A stretch of 22,799 bases of DNA from JAQSWP01 sp040255215 (GTDB lineage Bacteria; Pseudomonadota; Alphaproteobacteria; Reyranellales; JAQSWP01). Every line of letters begins with the position of its first letter. The first letter of the stretch is position 1. Positions 1 through 8,126 of this stretch are shown in pieces. Under the pieces are notes generated by a model that saw only the letters and a list, made by a program, of their open reading frames with translations, made no database searches and was not told where the DNA came from. A program made the translations under genes and the position numbers. The stretch spans positions 1 through 22,799 of the forward strand of contig JBDZUM010000064.1 of the NCBI GenBank assembly GCA_040255215.1. The letters are read 5' to 3'.

Positions 1-1
1 C

Positions 2-3000
2 GTTTCCGTCCATTCCCAGGACGACGCCGCTTCCCTGCACACGCGCAAGACCGATATGACCCGGCCGCTCCACGGCGCGGGCGTCGCGCCCTATCTCGAT
101 ATCGCGCAGATCGTCGCCGTCGCGAGCGAGACCGAATGCGATGCGGTGCACCCGGGCTACGGCTTTCTCAGCGAGAACGCCGCCTTCGCCCGCGCTTGCG
201 AGGATGCCGGCATCGTTTTCGTCGGCCCCACGCCTTCCATGCTCGAACTGTTCGGCGACAAGGGCAAGGCGCTGGCGCTGGCGCGGCAATGTCAGGTGCC
301 GGTGCTGCCCGGCACGCAGGGGCCGACGACGCTCGAACAGGCGCAGGAGTTCCTGCGCGGTCTCGGCCCAGGCGGCGGCGTCATGGTCAAGGCGATCGCC
401 GGCGGCGGCGGACGCGGCATGCGTCCGGTGCTGTCGCCCGAGGAATTGCCGCCGGCCTTCGAGCGCTGCCGCTCCGAAGCGCAGCAGGCTTTCGGCAATG
501 GCGACGTCTACGTCGAAACCCTCTACCGCCGCGCCCGCCACATCGAAGTGCAGATCGTCGGCGACGGCAGCGGCGCGGTCAGCCATCTGTGGGAACGCGA
601 CTGTTCCATCCAGCGCCAGCGCCAGAAGCTGATCGAGATCGCGCCGGCGCCCGGTCTCGATCCGGCGTTGCGGCGGAAACTGCTCGACGCCGCCGTGGCG
701 CTGGGTCGGGCGGCCAGGTATCGCGGCGTCGCCACCATCGAGTTTCTGGTCGATGCCGCAAGCGACGCGCCATCCTTCGCCTTCATCGAGGCCAATCCGC
801 GCCTGCAGGTCGAGCACACCGTCACGGAGGAGGTGCTAGGGCTCGACATCGTGCGCCTGCAATTCGAGATCGCCGCCGGCCGGACCCTGGCCGAACTCGG
901 CCTGACGCAGGATCAGGTGCCCGCGCCGCGCGGCATGGCGCTGCAGGCGCGCATCAACATGGAGACCATGGCGGCGGACGGCTCGGTGCGGCCCGGCGGC
1001 GGCACGCTGGCCGCCTTCGACCTGCCGTCGGGGCCGGGCGTGCGCGTCGACTCTTTCGGCTATGCCGGCTATCGCACCTCCGCGCGCTTCGATTCGCTGC
1101 TGGCCAAGCTGATCGTCCACGCCGCGCCGGCCGATCTTGCGACCATCGCCGCCAAGGCGGCGCGTGCGCTGGCCGAGTTCCGCATCGCCGGCGTGCCGAC
1201 CAATGCCGGCTTCCTGCAGAGCCTGCTGCGTCACGAAGGCTTCCTGCGCGGTGCGGCCCACACGCGCTTCGTCGACGAGCATGTCGGCGCGCTGCTGGGC
1301 GAGGGCACTCTGCATCGCAAGCTCTATTTCGAGCCGCCCGCCGCCGCCCGCCGCGCCGGCGTCAAGGTCGATGCCGCCGATCCGCTGGCGGTGCTGACTC
1401 TCGGCCGCGAGGGCGGCGGTGCTGCGGACGCAGTGCCGGTCGTCGGCGACGTAGTCGAGCCGGGGCCGATCGCGCTCGACGCGCCGGAAGGCACGGTGGC
1501 GCTGCCGGCGCCGGTGCAGGGCACCATCGTCAGCCTCGCGGTGACGGAGGGCGCTCAGGTGCGGGCGGGCGATCCGGTGCTGGTGATGGAAGCGATGAAG
1601 ATGGAGCACGTCATCGCCGCCAACGTTTCCGGCATCGTGCAGCAGATCACGGTGGCGGTCGGCGAGACCGTCTACGAGGACCACGCGCTGGCCTTCATCG
1701 CCGAGGCCGAGATCGGCGCCGCCGGCGCGCGCGAAGCCGAGGCGATCGATCTCGATCATATCCGTCCCGATCTCGCCGAGGTTCTGGCGCGCCAGGAGAA
1801 GCTGCAGGACGCCGCGCGACCCGACGCCGTGGCGCGGCGGCGCAAGACCGGCCAGCGCACGGTGCGCGAGAACATCGAGCAGCTCTGCGATCCGGGCTCG
1901 TTCCACGAGTTCGGCGGGCTGACCGTGGCGGCGCGGCGCACGCGCCATTCGCTGGAAGAGCTGATCGACCGCACGCCGGCCGACGGCATGGTCATGGGCG
2001 TCGCCCGCATCAACGGCGACCGTTTCGACGACGAGGCGGCGCGCGCGGTGGTGATGTCCTACGACTATACGGTGCTGGCCGGCACGCAGGGCCAGAAGAA
2101 CCACCACAAGAAGGACCGCATGTTCGAGATCGCCGAACGCTACCGGCTGCCGGTCGTGTTCTTCACCGAGGGCGGTGGCGGGCGCCCCGGCGACACCGAC
2201 GCCATCATCGCCGGCGACCTGCATATCCGAACCTTCCAGCATTTCGGCCGCCTCAGCGCCCTGGTGCCGATGGTCGGCATCACCTCGGGCCGCTGCTTCG
2301 CCGGCAACGCCGTGCTGCTGGGCTGCTGCGACGTCATCATCGCCACCGAGAACTCGAATATCGGCATGGGCGGCCCGGCGATGATCGAGGGCGGCGGGCT
2401 GGGCGTGTACCGGCCCGAGGAAGTCGGGCCGATGAGCGTGCAGGTGCCTAATGGCGTGGTCGACATCGCCGTCAAGGACGAGGTCGAGGCGGTCGAGGCG
2501 GCGAAGAAGTATCTCTCCTATTTCCAGGGCGCGGTCGATTCCTGGGACTGCGCCGACCAGCGTCTGCTGCGCCGCGCCGTGCCCGAGAACCGCCTGCGGG
2601 TCTACGACGTGCGCGAGGTGATCGAGACCATGGCGGACAGCGGCTCGGTGCTGGAGCTGCGCCGCGGCTTCGGACCCGGCATGATCACGTCCTTGGTCCG
2701 CCTCGAGGGCCGGCCGGTCGGCATCATCGCCAACAACCCGAAGCATCTGGGCGGCGCCATCGACAGCGACGGCGCCGACAAGGCGACCCGCTTCATGCAG
2801 CTGTGCGACGCCTTCGACATCCCGCTGCTGTTCCTGTGCGACACGCCGGGCAACATGGTCGGGCCGGAAGCGGAGAAGACCGGCCTGGTGCGCCATTGCT
2901 GCCGCGTCTTCGTCACGGCGTCGAACATCACCGTGCCGTTCTTCACCGTGGTGCTGCGCAAGGCCTACGGGCTGGGCGCGCAGGGCATGGCCGGCGGCTC

Positions 3001-3316
3001 CTTCCATGCGCCGTTCTTCTCGGTGTCGTGGCCGACCGGCGAGTTCGGCGGCATGGGGCTGGAAGGCGCGGTCAAGCTCGGCTTCCGCAACGAGCTGGCG
3101 GCGATCGAGGATCCGGCGCAGCGCAAGGCCGAATTCGACCGCATGGTCGCCGGCATGTACGAGCGCGGCAAGGCGCTGAGTGCGGCCAGCCTGTTCGAGA
3201 TCGACGACGTGATCGACCCGGCCCTGACGCGCGACTGGGTGCTGGCCGGGTTGCGCTCGGTGCCCAAACCGCCGCCCCGCACCCACAAGAAGCGCCCCAA
3301 CATCGACGCTTGGTGA
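2..3316 (+). CDS. Single-chain biotin-dependent acyl-CoA carboxylase (BC-BCCP-CT fusion), 5' partial
   Basis: The protein carboxylates an acyl-CoA using ATP, bicarbonate and enzyme-bound biotin. The reading frame is open to the left edge and the residues before the first ATG (position 56) still look like the biotin carboxylase N-lobe, so the true start is outside the window. Counting from that ATG: glycine-rich ATP-grasp loop with K112 and GGGGRG near 116-121; ERDCSIQRQRQK at 180-191; EANPRLQVEHT near 245; biotinylation motif EAMKMEH with target K515; and carboxyltransferase N and C halves from about 590 to 1080, with GGGGRPGD near 706 and GGAIDSDGADK near 900. All three activities in about 1,100 residues matches the single-chain long-chain acyl-CoA carboxylase (LCC) type, not the usual two-subunit propionyl- or methylcrotonyl-CoA carboxylases. 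Such proteins are sometimes misannotated as carbamoyl-phosphate synthase large subunit. The acyl-CoA substrate cannot be read from sequence. Confidence 0.95.
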   Translation, partial: VSVHSQDDAASLHTRKTDMTRPLHGAGVAPYLDIAQIVAVASETECDAVHPGYGFLSENAAFARACEDAGIVFVGPTPSMLELFGDKGKALALARQCQVPVLPGTQGPTTLEQAQEFLRGLGPGGGVMVKAIAGGGGRGMRPVLSPEELPPAFERCRSEAQQAFGNGDVYVETLYRRARHIEVQIVGDGSGAVSHLWERDCSIQRQRQKLIEIAPAPGLDPALRRKLLDAAVALGRAARYRGVATIEFLVDAASDAPSFAFIEANPRLQVEHTVTEEVLGLDIVRLQFEIAAGRTLAELGLTQDQVPAPRGMALQARINMETMAADGSVRPGGGTLAAFDLPSGPGVRVDSFGYAGYRTSARFDSLLAKLIVHAAPADLATIAAKAARALAEFRIAGVPTNAGFLQSLLRHEGFLRGAAHTRFVDEHVGALLGEGTLHRKLYFEPPAAARRAGVKVDAADPLAVLTLGREGGGAADAVPVVGDVVEPGPIALDAPEGTVALPAPVQGTIVSLAVTEGAQVRAGDPVLVMEAMKMEHVIAANVSGIVQQITVAVGETVYEDHALAFIAEAEIGAAGAREAEAIDLDHIRPDLAEVLARQEKLQDAARPDAVARRRKTGQRTVRENIEQLCDPGSFHEFGGLTVAARRTRHSLEELIDRTPADGMVMGVARINGDRFDDEAARAVVMSYDYTVLAGTQGQKNHHKKDRMFEIAERYRLPVVFFTEGGGGRPGDTDAIIAGDLHIRTFQHFGRLSALVPMVGITSGRCFAGNAVLLGCCDVIIATENSNIGMGGPAMIEGGGLGVYRPEEVGPMSVQVPNGVVDIAVKDEVEAVEAAKKYLSYFQGAVDSWDCADQRLLRRAVPENRLRVYDVREVIETMADSGSVLELRRGFGPGMITSLVRLEGRPVGIIANNPKHLGGAIDSDGADKATRFMQLCDAFDIPLLFLCDTPGNMVGPEAEKTGLVRHCCRVFVTASNITVPFFTVVLRKAYGLGAQGMAGGSFHAPFFSVSWPTGEFGGMGLEGAVKLGFRNELAAIEDPAQRKAEFDRMVAGMYERGKALSAASLFEIDDVIDPALTRDWVLAGLRSVPKPPPRTHKKRPNIDAW

Positions 3317-3326
3317 AACTAAAACG

Positions 3327-3429
3327 GTCATCCCGGGCGAGCGCAGCGAGACCCAGGAACCCTAACGCCTTCACTTTGATCCAGGTTGGCATGGGTCCCG
3401 GCTCTGCGCTGCGCTTCGGCCGGGATGAC
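3327..3429. repeat. REP-like imperfect inverted repeat between convergent genes
   Basis: The left arm (3327-3362) starts GTCATCCCGGGCGAGCGCAG and the right arm (3392-3429) ends in its near reverse complement, GCGCTTCGGCCGGGATGAC. About 29 bases separate them. This GTCATCCCGG...CCGGGATGAC palindrome is a familiar dispersed extragenic element in alphaproteobacteria. It fills the space between the carboxylase stop and the DUF938 gene stop, so it may also act as a two-way terminator. I see no second copy in this window. Confidence 0.75.
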
Positions 3430-3434
3430 GACAA

Positions 3435-3920
3435 CTACCCGCGCCGGAACACCACGGTGAAATTGTTCGCCGGCATCGGCGCCACCTCGGCCAGTACGAA
3501 GCCGTTCGCCGCCGCCAGCGGTTCGACTTCGCTGTCGAGGCAGCGTATGCCCCAGCGTTCGTCGCGCGCCTTGAGACTGGCGTCGAAGGCTTCGTTGGAC
3601 GGCGCGGTATGCGCGCCATGGCGCCGGAAGGGGCCGTAGAGGATCAGATTGCCGCCCGGCGCNNNNNNNNNNNNNNNNNNNNNNNNNNNNNNNNNNNNNN
3701 NNNNNNNNNNNNNNNNNNNNNNNNNNNNNNNNNNNNNNNNNNNNNNNNNNNNNNNNNNNNNNTCGGGCAGGCGCGGCGCGAACCAGGCGGCATGCTCGCC
3801 GGTGCCGCTGGCGATCTCCAGCACGGTGCCCTGCGCCGGCAGCATGTGCTGCAGCACGGCCAGAATGGCGTCGCGGTTGCGCGCGGTGGCCGGCGCGTGG
3901 CGGCGCGGATCGCCGCTCAT
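3435..3920 (-). CDS. DUF938 family SAM-dependent methyltransferase (interrupted by scaffold gap)
   Basis: The N-terminal part carries the SAM-binding motif I (LEIASGTGEHAAWFAPRLP, about residues 36-54). The part beyond the gap carries the family's C-terminal signature: APGG, YGPFRRHGAHTAPSN, FDASLKARDERWGIR and the final MPANNFTVVFRR. Members are about 200 residues (human METTL26 belongs here), whereas only about 127 residues are real sequence, so the true gap is probably about 230 bases rather than 100. The start ATG at 3920 overlaps the monooxygenase stop as ATGA, which implies translational coupling. The methyl acceptor is unknown for this family. The frame agrees on both sides of the gap, so I treat it as one gene. 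Confidence 0.85.
   Translation of the reverse strand: MSGDPRRHAPATARNRDAILAVLQHMLPAQGTVLEIASGTGEHAAWFAPRLPXXXXXXXXXXXXXXXXXXXXXXXXXXXXXXXXXXAPGGNLILYGPFRRHGAHTAPSNEAFDASLKARDERWGIRCLDSEVEPLAAANGFVLAEVAPMPANNFTVVFRRG
3663..3762. other. Scaffold gap, 100 N
   Basis: A run of exactly 100 N, the conventional placeholder for a gap of unknown size. It removes the middle of the DUF938 methyltransferase. No sequence can be inferred inside it. Confidence 0.99.
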
Positions 3921-5533
3921 GCCGATGCCATCGCGAAGCCCTCGTAGCCCCGCGCCGCCACCTCGTTGCATTTCTCGACATAGGGCGGCACGCCGATATA
4001 GGGCATGAAGACGCGCGGCTTGCCCGGCACGTTGGCGCCGAGATACCAGGAATTGCAGGTCGGAAACAGCGTCGCGCCGGCTACCTGGTTGACGTGCTCG
4101 ACCCAGGCGTTCTCGGCGTTCTCTTCGGCTTCGATGCGCGCCATGCCGCGTTCGCGCATCCAGCCGATGCAGGCCGAGATCCATTCCACGTGCTGCTCGA
4201 TCGACGGCAGCATGTTGCTCAGCACCGACGGGCTGCCCGGGCCGGTGACGGTGAACAGGTTGGGAAATCCCGCCGTCGCCAGTCCGAGATAGGTGCGCGG
4301 ACCGGCCGCCCATTTCTCCTTCAGCGCCAGCCCGTCGCGGCCGCGAATGTCCATGGCGAACAGCGCCCCGGTCATGGCGTCGAAGCCGGTGGCGAAGACG
4401 ATGGCGTCGAATTCGTAGGCGCGGTCGCCGACCTTGAGCCCGTCCGGCGTGATCTCCGAGATCGGCGTCGACGAAACGTCGACCAGCCTCACGTTGGGCC
4501 GGTTGTAGGTCGCGTAGTAGCCGCTGTCGATGCACAGCCGCTTGCAGGCCAGCACGTTCTTCGGCGTCAGCAGCGCCGCCGTCGCCGCATCGTCGACGAT
4601 GCTCGCGATCTTGCCGCGCACGAATGCGGCCGCCGTGTCGTTGGCCTTCTTGTCGATCAGCAGATCGTTGAAGGCGCCGGAAAAGGCCAGCCCGCCCAGC
4701 TGCCAGCGACGTTCGTACTCCGCCTGCCGTTCGGTCTCGTCGACGGCCAGCGCGGAAACCGGATTGGGCACGAAGCGGATGCCGTTGCGGTTCTGCCAGG
4801 CCTGCTTGCGGATTTCCGGGTAGCGCGCCTTGAAGTCCCGGCGCTGTTCCTCGTCCAATGGCGCGTTATGGGCCGGGATGGCGTAGGTCGCCGTGCGCTG
4901 GAACACGGTCAGCTGCGCCGCCTGCTGGGCCATGATCGGTATCGACTGGATGGCGGAGGAGCCGGTGCCGATCACCCCGACGCGCAGTCCGGTGAAGTCG
5001 ACGCCTTCATGCGGCCATCGGCCGGTGTGGTAGGTCGGTCCCTTGAAGCTGCCCAGCCCCTTGAATTTCGGCGTGTTGGTCGAGGACAGGCAGCCCGTCG
5101 CCATCACGCACCACGTCGCTTCGGCGTGGTGTCCGTTCTCGGTCTCGATCCGCCAGCGATTGGCCGCCTCGTCGAACCGCGCCGATTTCACCCGCGATTC
5201 GAAAACGATGTCGCGGCGCAGGTCGTACCGGTCGGCGACGTGGTTGGCGTATTTCAGGATCTCGGGCTGCGCGGCATAGCGCTCGGTCCAGTTCCATTCC
5301 TGCTGCAGCGCATCGTCGAACTGGTAGGAGTACTCCATGCTCTCGACGTCGCAGCGCGCGCCGGGATAGCGGTTCCAGTACCAGGTGCCGCCGACTCCGT
5401 CGCCGGCTTCGAACACGCGCACGCGCAGGCCGAGCTTGCGCAGTCGATGCAGCAGGTAGAGACCGGCGAAGCCGGCGCCGACGATGACCGCGTCGAAAGT
5501 CTCGCTGTCCTGTGTCGGTGCGCGCGCCGTCAC
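3917..5533 (-). CDS. Flavin-containing (Baeyer-Villiger type) monooxygenase
   Basis: A 538-residue FAD/NADPH enzyme expected to insert an oxygen atom next to a ketone, giving an ester or lactone. Visible features: FAD-binding GAGFAG (19-24) in the N-terminal Rossmann fold; GGTWYWNRYPGARCD (48-62), typical of cyclohexanone/phenylacetone monooxygenase relatives; the BVMO fingerprint FKGPTYHTGRWP (163-174, matching FxGxxxHxxxWP); and a second, NADPH-binding Rossmann motif GTGSSA (189-194). The length fits class B BVMOs. The start is GTG at 5533, supported by a GAGG ribosome site that overlaps the TGA stop of the upstream DUF3574 gene. It is the third gene of a minus-strand operon and overlaps the next gene by ATGA. 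The native substrate is not predictable. Confidence 0.92.
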   Translation of the reverse strand: MTARAPTQDSETFDAVIVGAGFAGLYLLHRLRKLGLRVRVFEAGDGVGGTWYWNRYPGARCDVESMEYSYQFDDALQQEWNWTERYAAQPEILKYANHVADRYDLRRDIVFESRVKSARFDEAANRWRIETENGHHAEATWCVMATGCLSSTNTPKFKGLGSFKGPTYHTGRWPHEGVDFTGLRVGVIGTGSSAIQSIPIMAQQAAQLTVFQRTATYAIPAHNAPLDEEQRRDFKARYPEIRKQAWQNRNGIRFVPNPVSALAVDETERQAEYERRWQLGGLAFSGAFNDLLIDKKANDTAAAFVRGKIASIVDDAATAALLTPKNVLACKRLCIDSGYYATYNRPNVRLVDVSSTPISEITPDGLKVGDRAYEFDAIVFATGFDAMTGALFAMDIRGRDGLALKEKWAAGPRTYLGLATAGFPNLFTVTGPGSPSVLSNMLPSIEQHVEWISACIGWMRERGMARIEAEENAENAWVEHVNQVAGATLFPTCNSWYLGANVPGKPRVFMPYIGVPPYVEKCNEVAARGYEGFAMASA

Positions 5534-5542
5534 GCCGTCGCC

Positions 5543-5974
5543 TCAGTCGGCCGGCGCGATGCGCACGGGCATGTCGGTATGGAACACGCCGGTGCTGCCG
5601 AAGCGCTTGCGGTACTCGGCCTTGATCTCGGAGATGCGTTGTGGCGCGTCGCCGACATTGGGATGCACCAGCACCAGGATCTTGGTCGGGTTGACGGACT
5701 TGGCGGCATTGGCGCTGCGGCCGACGGCGTCGATCACCGTCAGACCGTCGGGAAAGCGCGGCATGACGATCTCGCTGAGGAACTTGTTCCAGTCGTCTTC
5801 GCCGACCGTCTTGCCGTCGGCCAGGCGCAGGCCGAAATAGATTTCGGATTTCAGCGTCTCCGCACTGCGCCACGGCGGCATCTGCGCGCTTGCCGTACCC
5901 GCGCCGGCGATCGCCAGCGCCGCCGCCAGCAAAGCCATGCGGGTCAATCCACGAATTCCACTGCCGGTCTGCAC
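5543..5974 (-). CDS. DUF3574 domain-containing exported protein
   Basis: A small protein (143 residues from the GTG at 5974, 131 from the ATG at 5938) with a Sec-type signal peptide: basic Arg-containing start, hydrophobic ALLAAALAIAGAG and a likely cleavage after ASA. The mature part has the DUF3574 pattern: EIYFGL near its start, then FLSEIVMPRFPDGLTVIDA, a KILVLVHP strand and a final EYRKRFGSTGVFH. I prefer the GTG because GAGGGAG lies 8 bases upstream of it, while the ATG has no clear ribosome site. The function of the family is unknown. It lies between the CoA transferase and the monooxygenase, 9 bases before the latter, so it is probably cotranscribed with it. Confidence 0.85.
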   Translation of the reverse strand: MQTGSGIRGLTRMALLAAALAIAGAGTASAQMPPWRSAETLKSEIYFGLRLADGKTVGEDDWNKFLSEIVMPRFPDGLTVIDAVGRSANAAKSVNPTKILVLVHPNVGDAPQRISEIKAEYRKRFGSTGVFHTDMPVRIAPAD

Positions 5975-6046
5975 CTTCGACGCTCCCTCGCAACTGAAGC
6001 GTCGATTCGGAAGCATGGCATCGCGGGTGTCAACAAGCGTTCGCCC

Positions 6047-6072
6047 GCCTGCCTCCAATGCAGGGGGCAGGC
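6047..6072 (-). terminator. Possible hairpin downstream of the CoA transferase gene
   Basis: GCCTGCCTCC (6047-6056) and GGGGGCAGGC (6063-6072) form a 10-pair stem with one imperfect position and a 6-base loop, 18 bases beyond the CoA transferase stop. No clean U-tract follows on the minus strand, so termination would be weak or partial. The rest of the 5975-6090 interval shows nothing recognisable. Confidence 0.35.
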
Positions 6073-6090
6073 TTCCGCACAGCGGTATGC

Positions 6091-7260
6091 TCAGGGAATG
6101 GCGAGGATCCTGCGCTCGACCAGCGTGTCGATCTCGCTGTCGTCCATGCCGGCCTTGCGCAGCAGGTCGCGCCCGTCGGCGCCCAGCGCCGGCAGCGCGA
6201 AGGCGGGCTGCGCCGGTTCTTCCGCGAAACGGATCGGCACACCCAGATGCTCGCTGCCTTCGGAGTCCATCACGCGCATGGCGCGGCCGATCACCTGCGG
6301 ATGGCCCAGCCCCTCGCGCAGATCGAGCACCGGCGCCCAGCACACGTCCTTGCCCTTGAACCAGGCGATCCAGTGCGCCAGCGGTTGGCCGGCGAAAGTG
6401 CGTTCGAGAAATTCCCGCACCGGCGCCTGGTCCGGCCCGGCGGGCTTGCGCGCGGCTGCGATCAGGTCCGGCCGCTCCAGTGCGGTCAGCAGGTTCTCGG
6501 CGAACTTGATCTCCGATCCGCCCAGGGTCAGGAACCTGCCGTCCTGCGTGCGATAGATGCCGTAGAGCGCCGCCCCGCCCAGCAGGCGTTCCTGGCTGGG
6601 CTCGGGCAGCTTGTTCTCGGCGAACAGCGAGCCGGTCAGGTGCGCCATCCACGACACCAGCGCATCGTGCATCGACAGGTCGAGATAGTCGCCCCGGCCG
6701 GTCTGGCGCGCGCGCAGCAGCGCCATCAATATCCCCGACAGCGCCATCAGCGAGGATGCCATGTCGGCTGCCGGCACCGACGGCATCATCGGCCCGCGCT
6801 CGGCATCGCCCGTCAGGCTCAACGCGCCCGACAGCGCCATGACGGAAAGATCGTGCGCCGGCTGGTCGCGCATCGGCCCGTCCTGGCCGAAGGCGGAAAT
6901 CGAGCAATAGACGATCTGCGGCGCCACCTGCTTCACGGTCTCGTAGTCGATGCCCAGCCGCTTCGCCACGCCCGGCCGATAGGTCTCCAGCAGCACGTCC
7001 GCGTCTTTCAGCAGGCGGAGCAGGGCGGCCCGGCCTTCCGGCGCCTTCAGGTCGAGCGCGACGCTCTTCTTGCCGCGATTGGTGTTGCGGAAATAGACCG
7101 TGTGGCCGTTCTGCTTCTGCCCGATGCTGCGGGTGGCGTCGCCGCTGCCCGGCTGCTCGATCTTGATCACTTCCGCGCCGTGATCGGCCATCATCATGGT
7201 CAGATGCGGCCCGGGCAGGAAGCTTGAAAGGTCGACGACCTTCACGCCTTCGAGTTTCAC
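6091..7260 (-). CDS. CaiB/BaiF (family III) CoA transferase / alpha-methylacyl-CoA racemase-like
   Basis: A 389-residue family III protein that moves CoA between carboxylic acids or epimerises 2-methylacyl-CoA. Family marks include the N-terminal GVKVVDLSSFLPGP, MADHGAEVIKIEQPGSGD (24-41), FRNTNRGKKSVALDLK (57-72), LLETYRPGVAKRLG (90-103) and FGQDGPMRDQPAHD (124-137). The conserved catalytic Asp is D166 in AADMASSL. H136 lies exactly 30 residues before it, the same spacing as the His126/Asp156 acid-base pair described for the mycobacterial racemase MCR, so racemase chemistry is possible as well as transfer. The start is GTG at 7260, with GAGGAAA just upstream. It is the first gene of the minus-strand operon, divergent from the hydrolase gene at 7378. 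Confidence 0.92.
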   Translation of the reverse strand: MKLEGVKVVDLSSFLPGPHLTMMMADHGAEVIKIEQPGSGDATRSIGQKQNGHTVYFRNTNRGKKSVALDLKAPEGRAALLRLLKDADVLLETYRPGVAKRLGIDYETVKQVAPQIVYCSISAFGQDGPMRDQPAHDLSVMALSGALSLTGDAERGPMMPSVPAADMASSLMALSGILMALLRARQTGRGDYLDLSMHDALVSWMAHLTGSLFAENKLPEPSQERLLGGAALYGIYRTQDGRFLTLGGSEIKFAENLLTALERPDLIAAARKPAGPDQAPVREFLERTFAGQPLAHWIAWFKGKDVCWAPVLDLREGLGHPQVIGRAMRVMDSEGSEHLGVPIRFAEEPAQPAFALPALGADGRDLLRKAGMDDSEIDTLVERRILAIP

Positions 7261-7314
7261 GTCGGTTTCCTCGTTCTGCGCTGCGCCATGGATGCTGCCC
7301 TGCGGGCTGCGTCA

Positions 7315-7342
7315 TTGCGTCTGCGGGGTGGCGGGATATAGC
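7315..7342 (+). promoter_or_regulatory. Weak sigma70-like promoter for the hydrolase operon
   Basis: TTGCGT (7315-7320) and TATAGC (7337-7342) are 16 bases apart and end 35 bases before the start codon at 7378. The 117-base interval 7261-7377 separates two divergent operons, so it must hold promoters for both. I could not pick out a convincing one for the minus strand. Confidence 0.3.
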
Positions 7343-7377
7343 CTGACAATGCCCGGCAGAGGCAAGCGGGAGGAAAC

Positions 7378-8115
7378 ATGCAGGAACGCAAGGTCAGCAT
7401 CGCCACGCGCGACGGCGGCATGACCACCTATGTTTTCCGTCCCGACGGCGCCGGCCCGTTTCCGCCGGTCGTGTTCTACATGGACGCTCCCGGCCTGCGC
7501 GAGGAATTGCGCGACATGGCCCGCCGCATCGCCAGCGTCGGCTACTACGTCCTGCTGCCCGATCTCTATCACCGCAGCGGCGAGGAACTCAATGTCGGCG
7601 GCGAGGATTTCCACGGCGACGAGAGCGTCCGCAAGAAGATGTGGAACTGGCTGCGCAGCATCGACAACGCCAAGGTGGTGTCCGATACCGAGGCGCTGCT
7701 GAAGTTCATCGACGACGATCGCGCCGCCCGCACCGGTTCGGTGGGCTGCGTCGGCTACTGCATGAGCGGACAGTTCGTCTTCGCCATCGCGGTAGCCTAC
7801 CCGCAGCGTTTTTCCGCCATCGCCTCGATCTACGGCGCCGGGCTGATGACCGACCGGCCCGACAGCCCGCACCTGTCCGCCGCGAGGATCCGCGGCGAAA
7901 TCTATTTCGCCTGCGCCGAAATCGACGCCTATTTCTCCGTCGATCAGGTCAGGGCCCTGGAGAAGCATCTCGCCGGCGTCGGCATCCACCATCGCATCGA
8001 GCTCTATCCCGGCGCCGAGCACGGCTTCGCCTTTCCCGAGCGGCACTGCTACGACAAGGTGGCGGCCGAACGGCACTGGGAAAGGCTGTTCGATTTGTTC
8101 CGTCGCAATCTCTAG
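7378..8115 (+). CDS. Dienelactone hydrolase family protein
   Basis: A 245-residue cytoplasmic alpha/beta hydrolase, expected to open lactones or enol-lactones or cleave small esters. The dienelactone hydrolase nucleophile is a cysteine in a GxCxxG elbow, here GYCMSG with C128. The other triad members are D183 (AEIDAYF) and H215 (GAEHGFAFP). FYMDAPGLREELRDMARRIA (33-52) and GYYVLLPDLYHR (55-66) are also typical. The start has a strong ribosome site, GGAGGAAAC directly before ATG. It leads a plus-strand operon; the ThDP enzyme begins 11 bases after its stop. Location beside a Baeyer-Villiger-type gene suggests hydrolysis of a lactone or ester product, which is inference. Confidence 0.93.
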   Translation: MQERKVSIATRDGGMTTYVFRPDGAGPFPPVVFYMDAPGLREELRDMARRIASVGYYVLLPDLYHRSGEELNVGGEDFHGDESVRKKMWNWLRSIDNAKVVSDTEALLKFIDDDRAARTGSVGCVGYCMSGQFVFAIAVAYPQRFSAIASIYGAGLMTDRPDSPHLSAARIRGEIYFACAEIDAYFSVDQVRALEKHLAGVGIHHRIELYPGAEHGFAFPERHCYDKVAAERHWERLFDLFRRNL

Positions 8116-8126
8116 GAGTGGTTTCC

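Noticed and set aside
836..3331. Very long open frame on the minus strand opposite the carboxylase
   Set aside because: It is antisense to a certain gene, lacks any recognisable domain and is rich in Arg, Ala, His and Asp, as expected for a shadow frame in GC-rich DNA.
4094..6556. Long plus-strand open frame opposite the monooxygenase, DUF3574 and CoA transferase genes
   Set aside because: It crosses three well-supported genes on the other strand and shows no domain.
5543..7315. One continuous minus-strand frame that could be read as a fusion of CoA transferase and DUF3574
   Set aside because: The CoA transferase lies in another frame with clear motifs; only the last 143 codons of this frame look like a real protein, with their own signal peptide and ribosome site.
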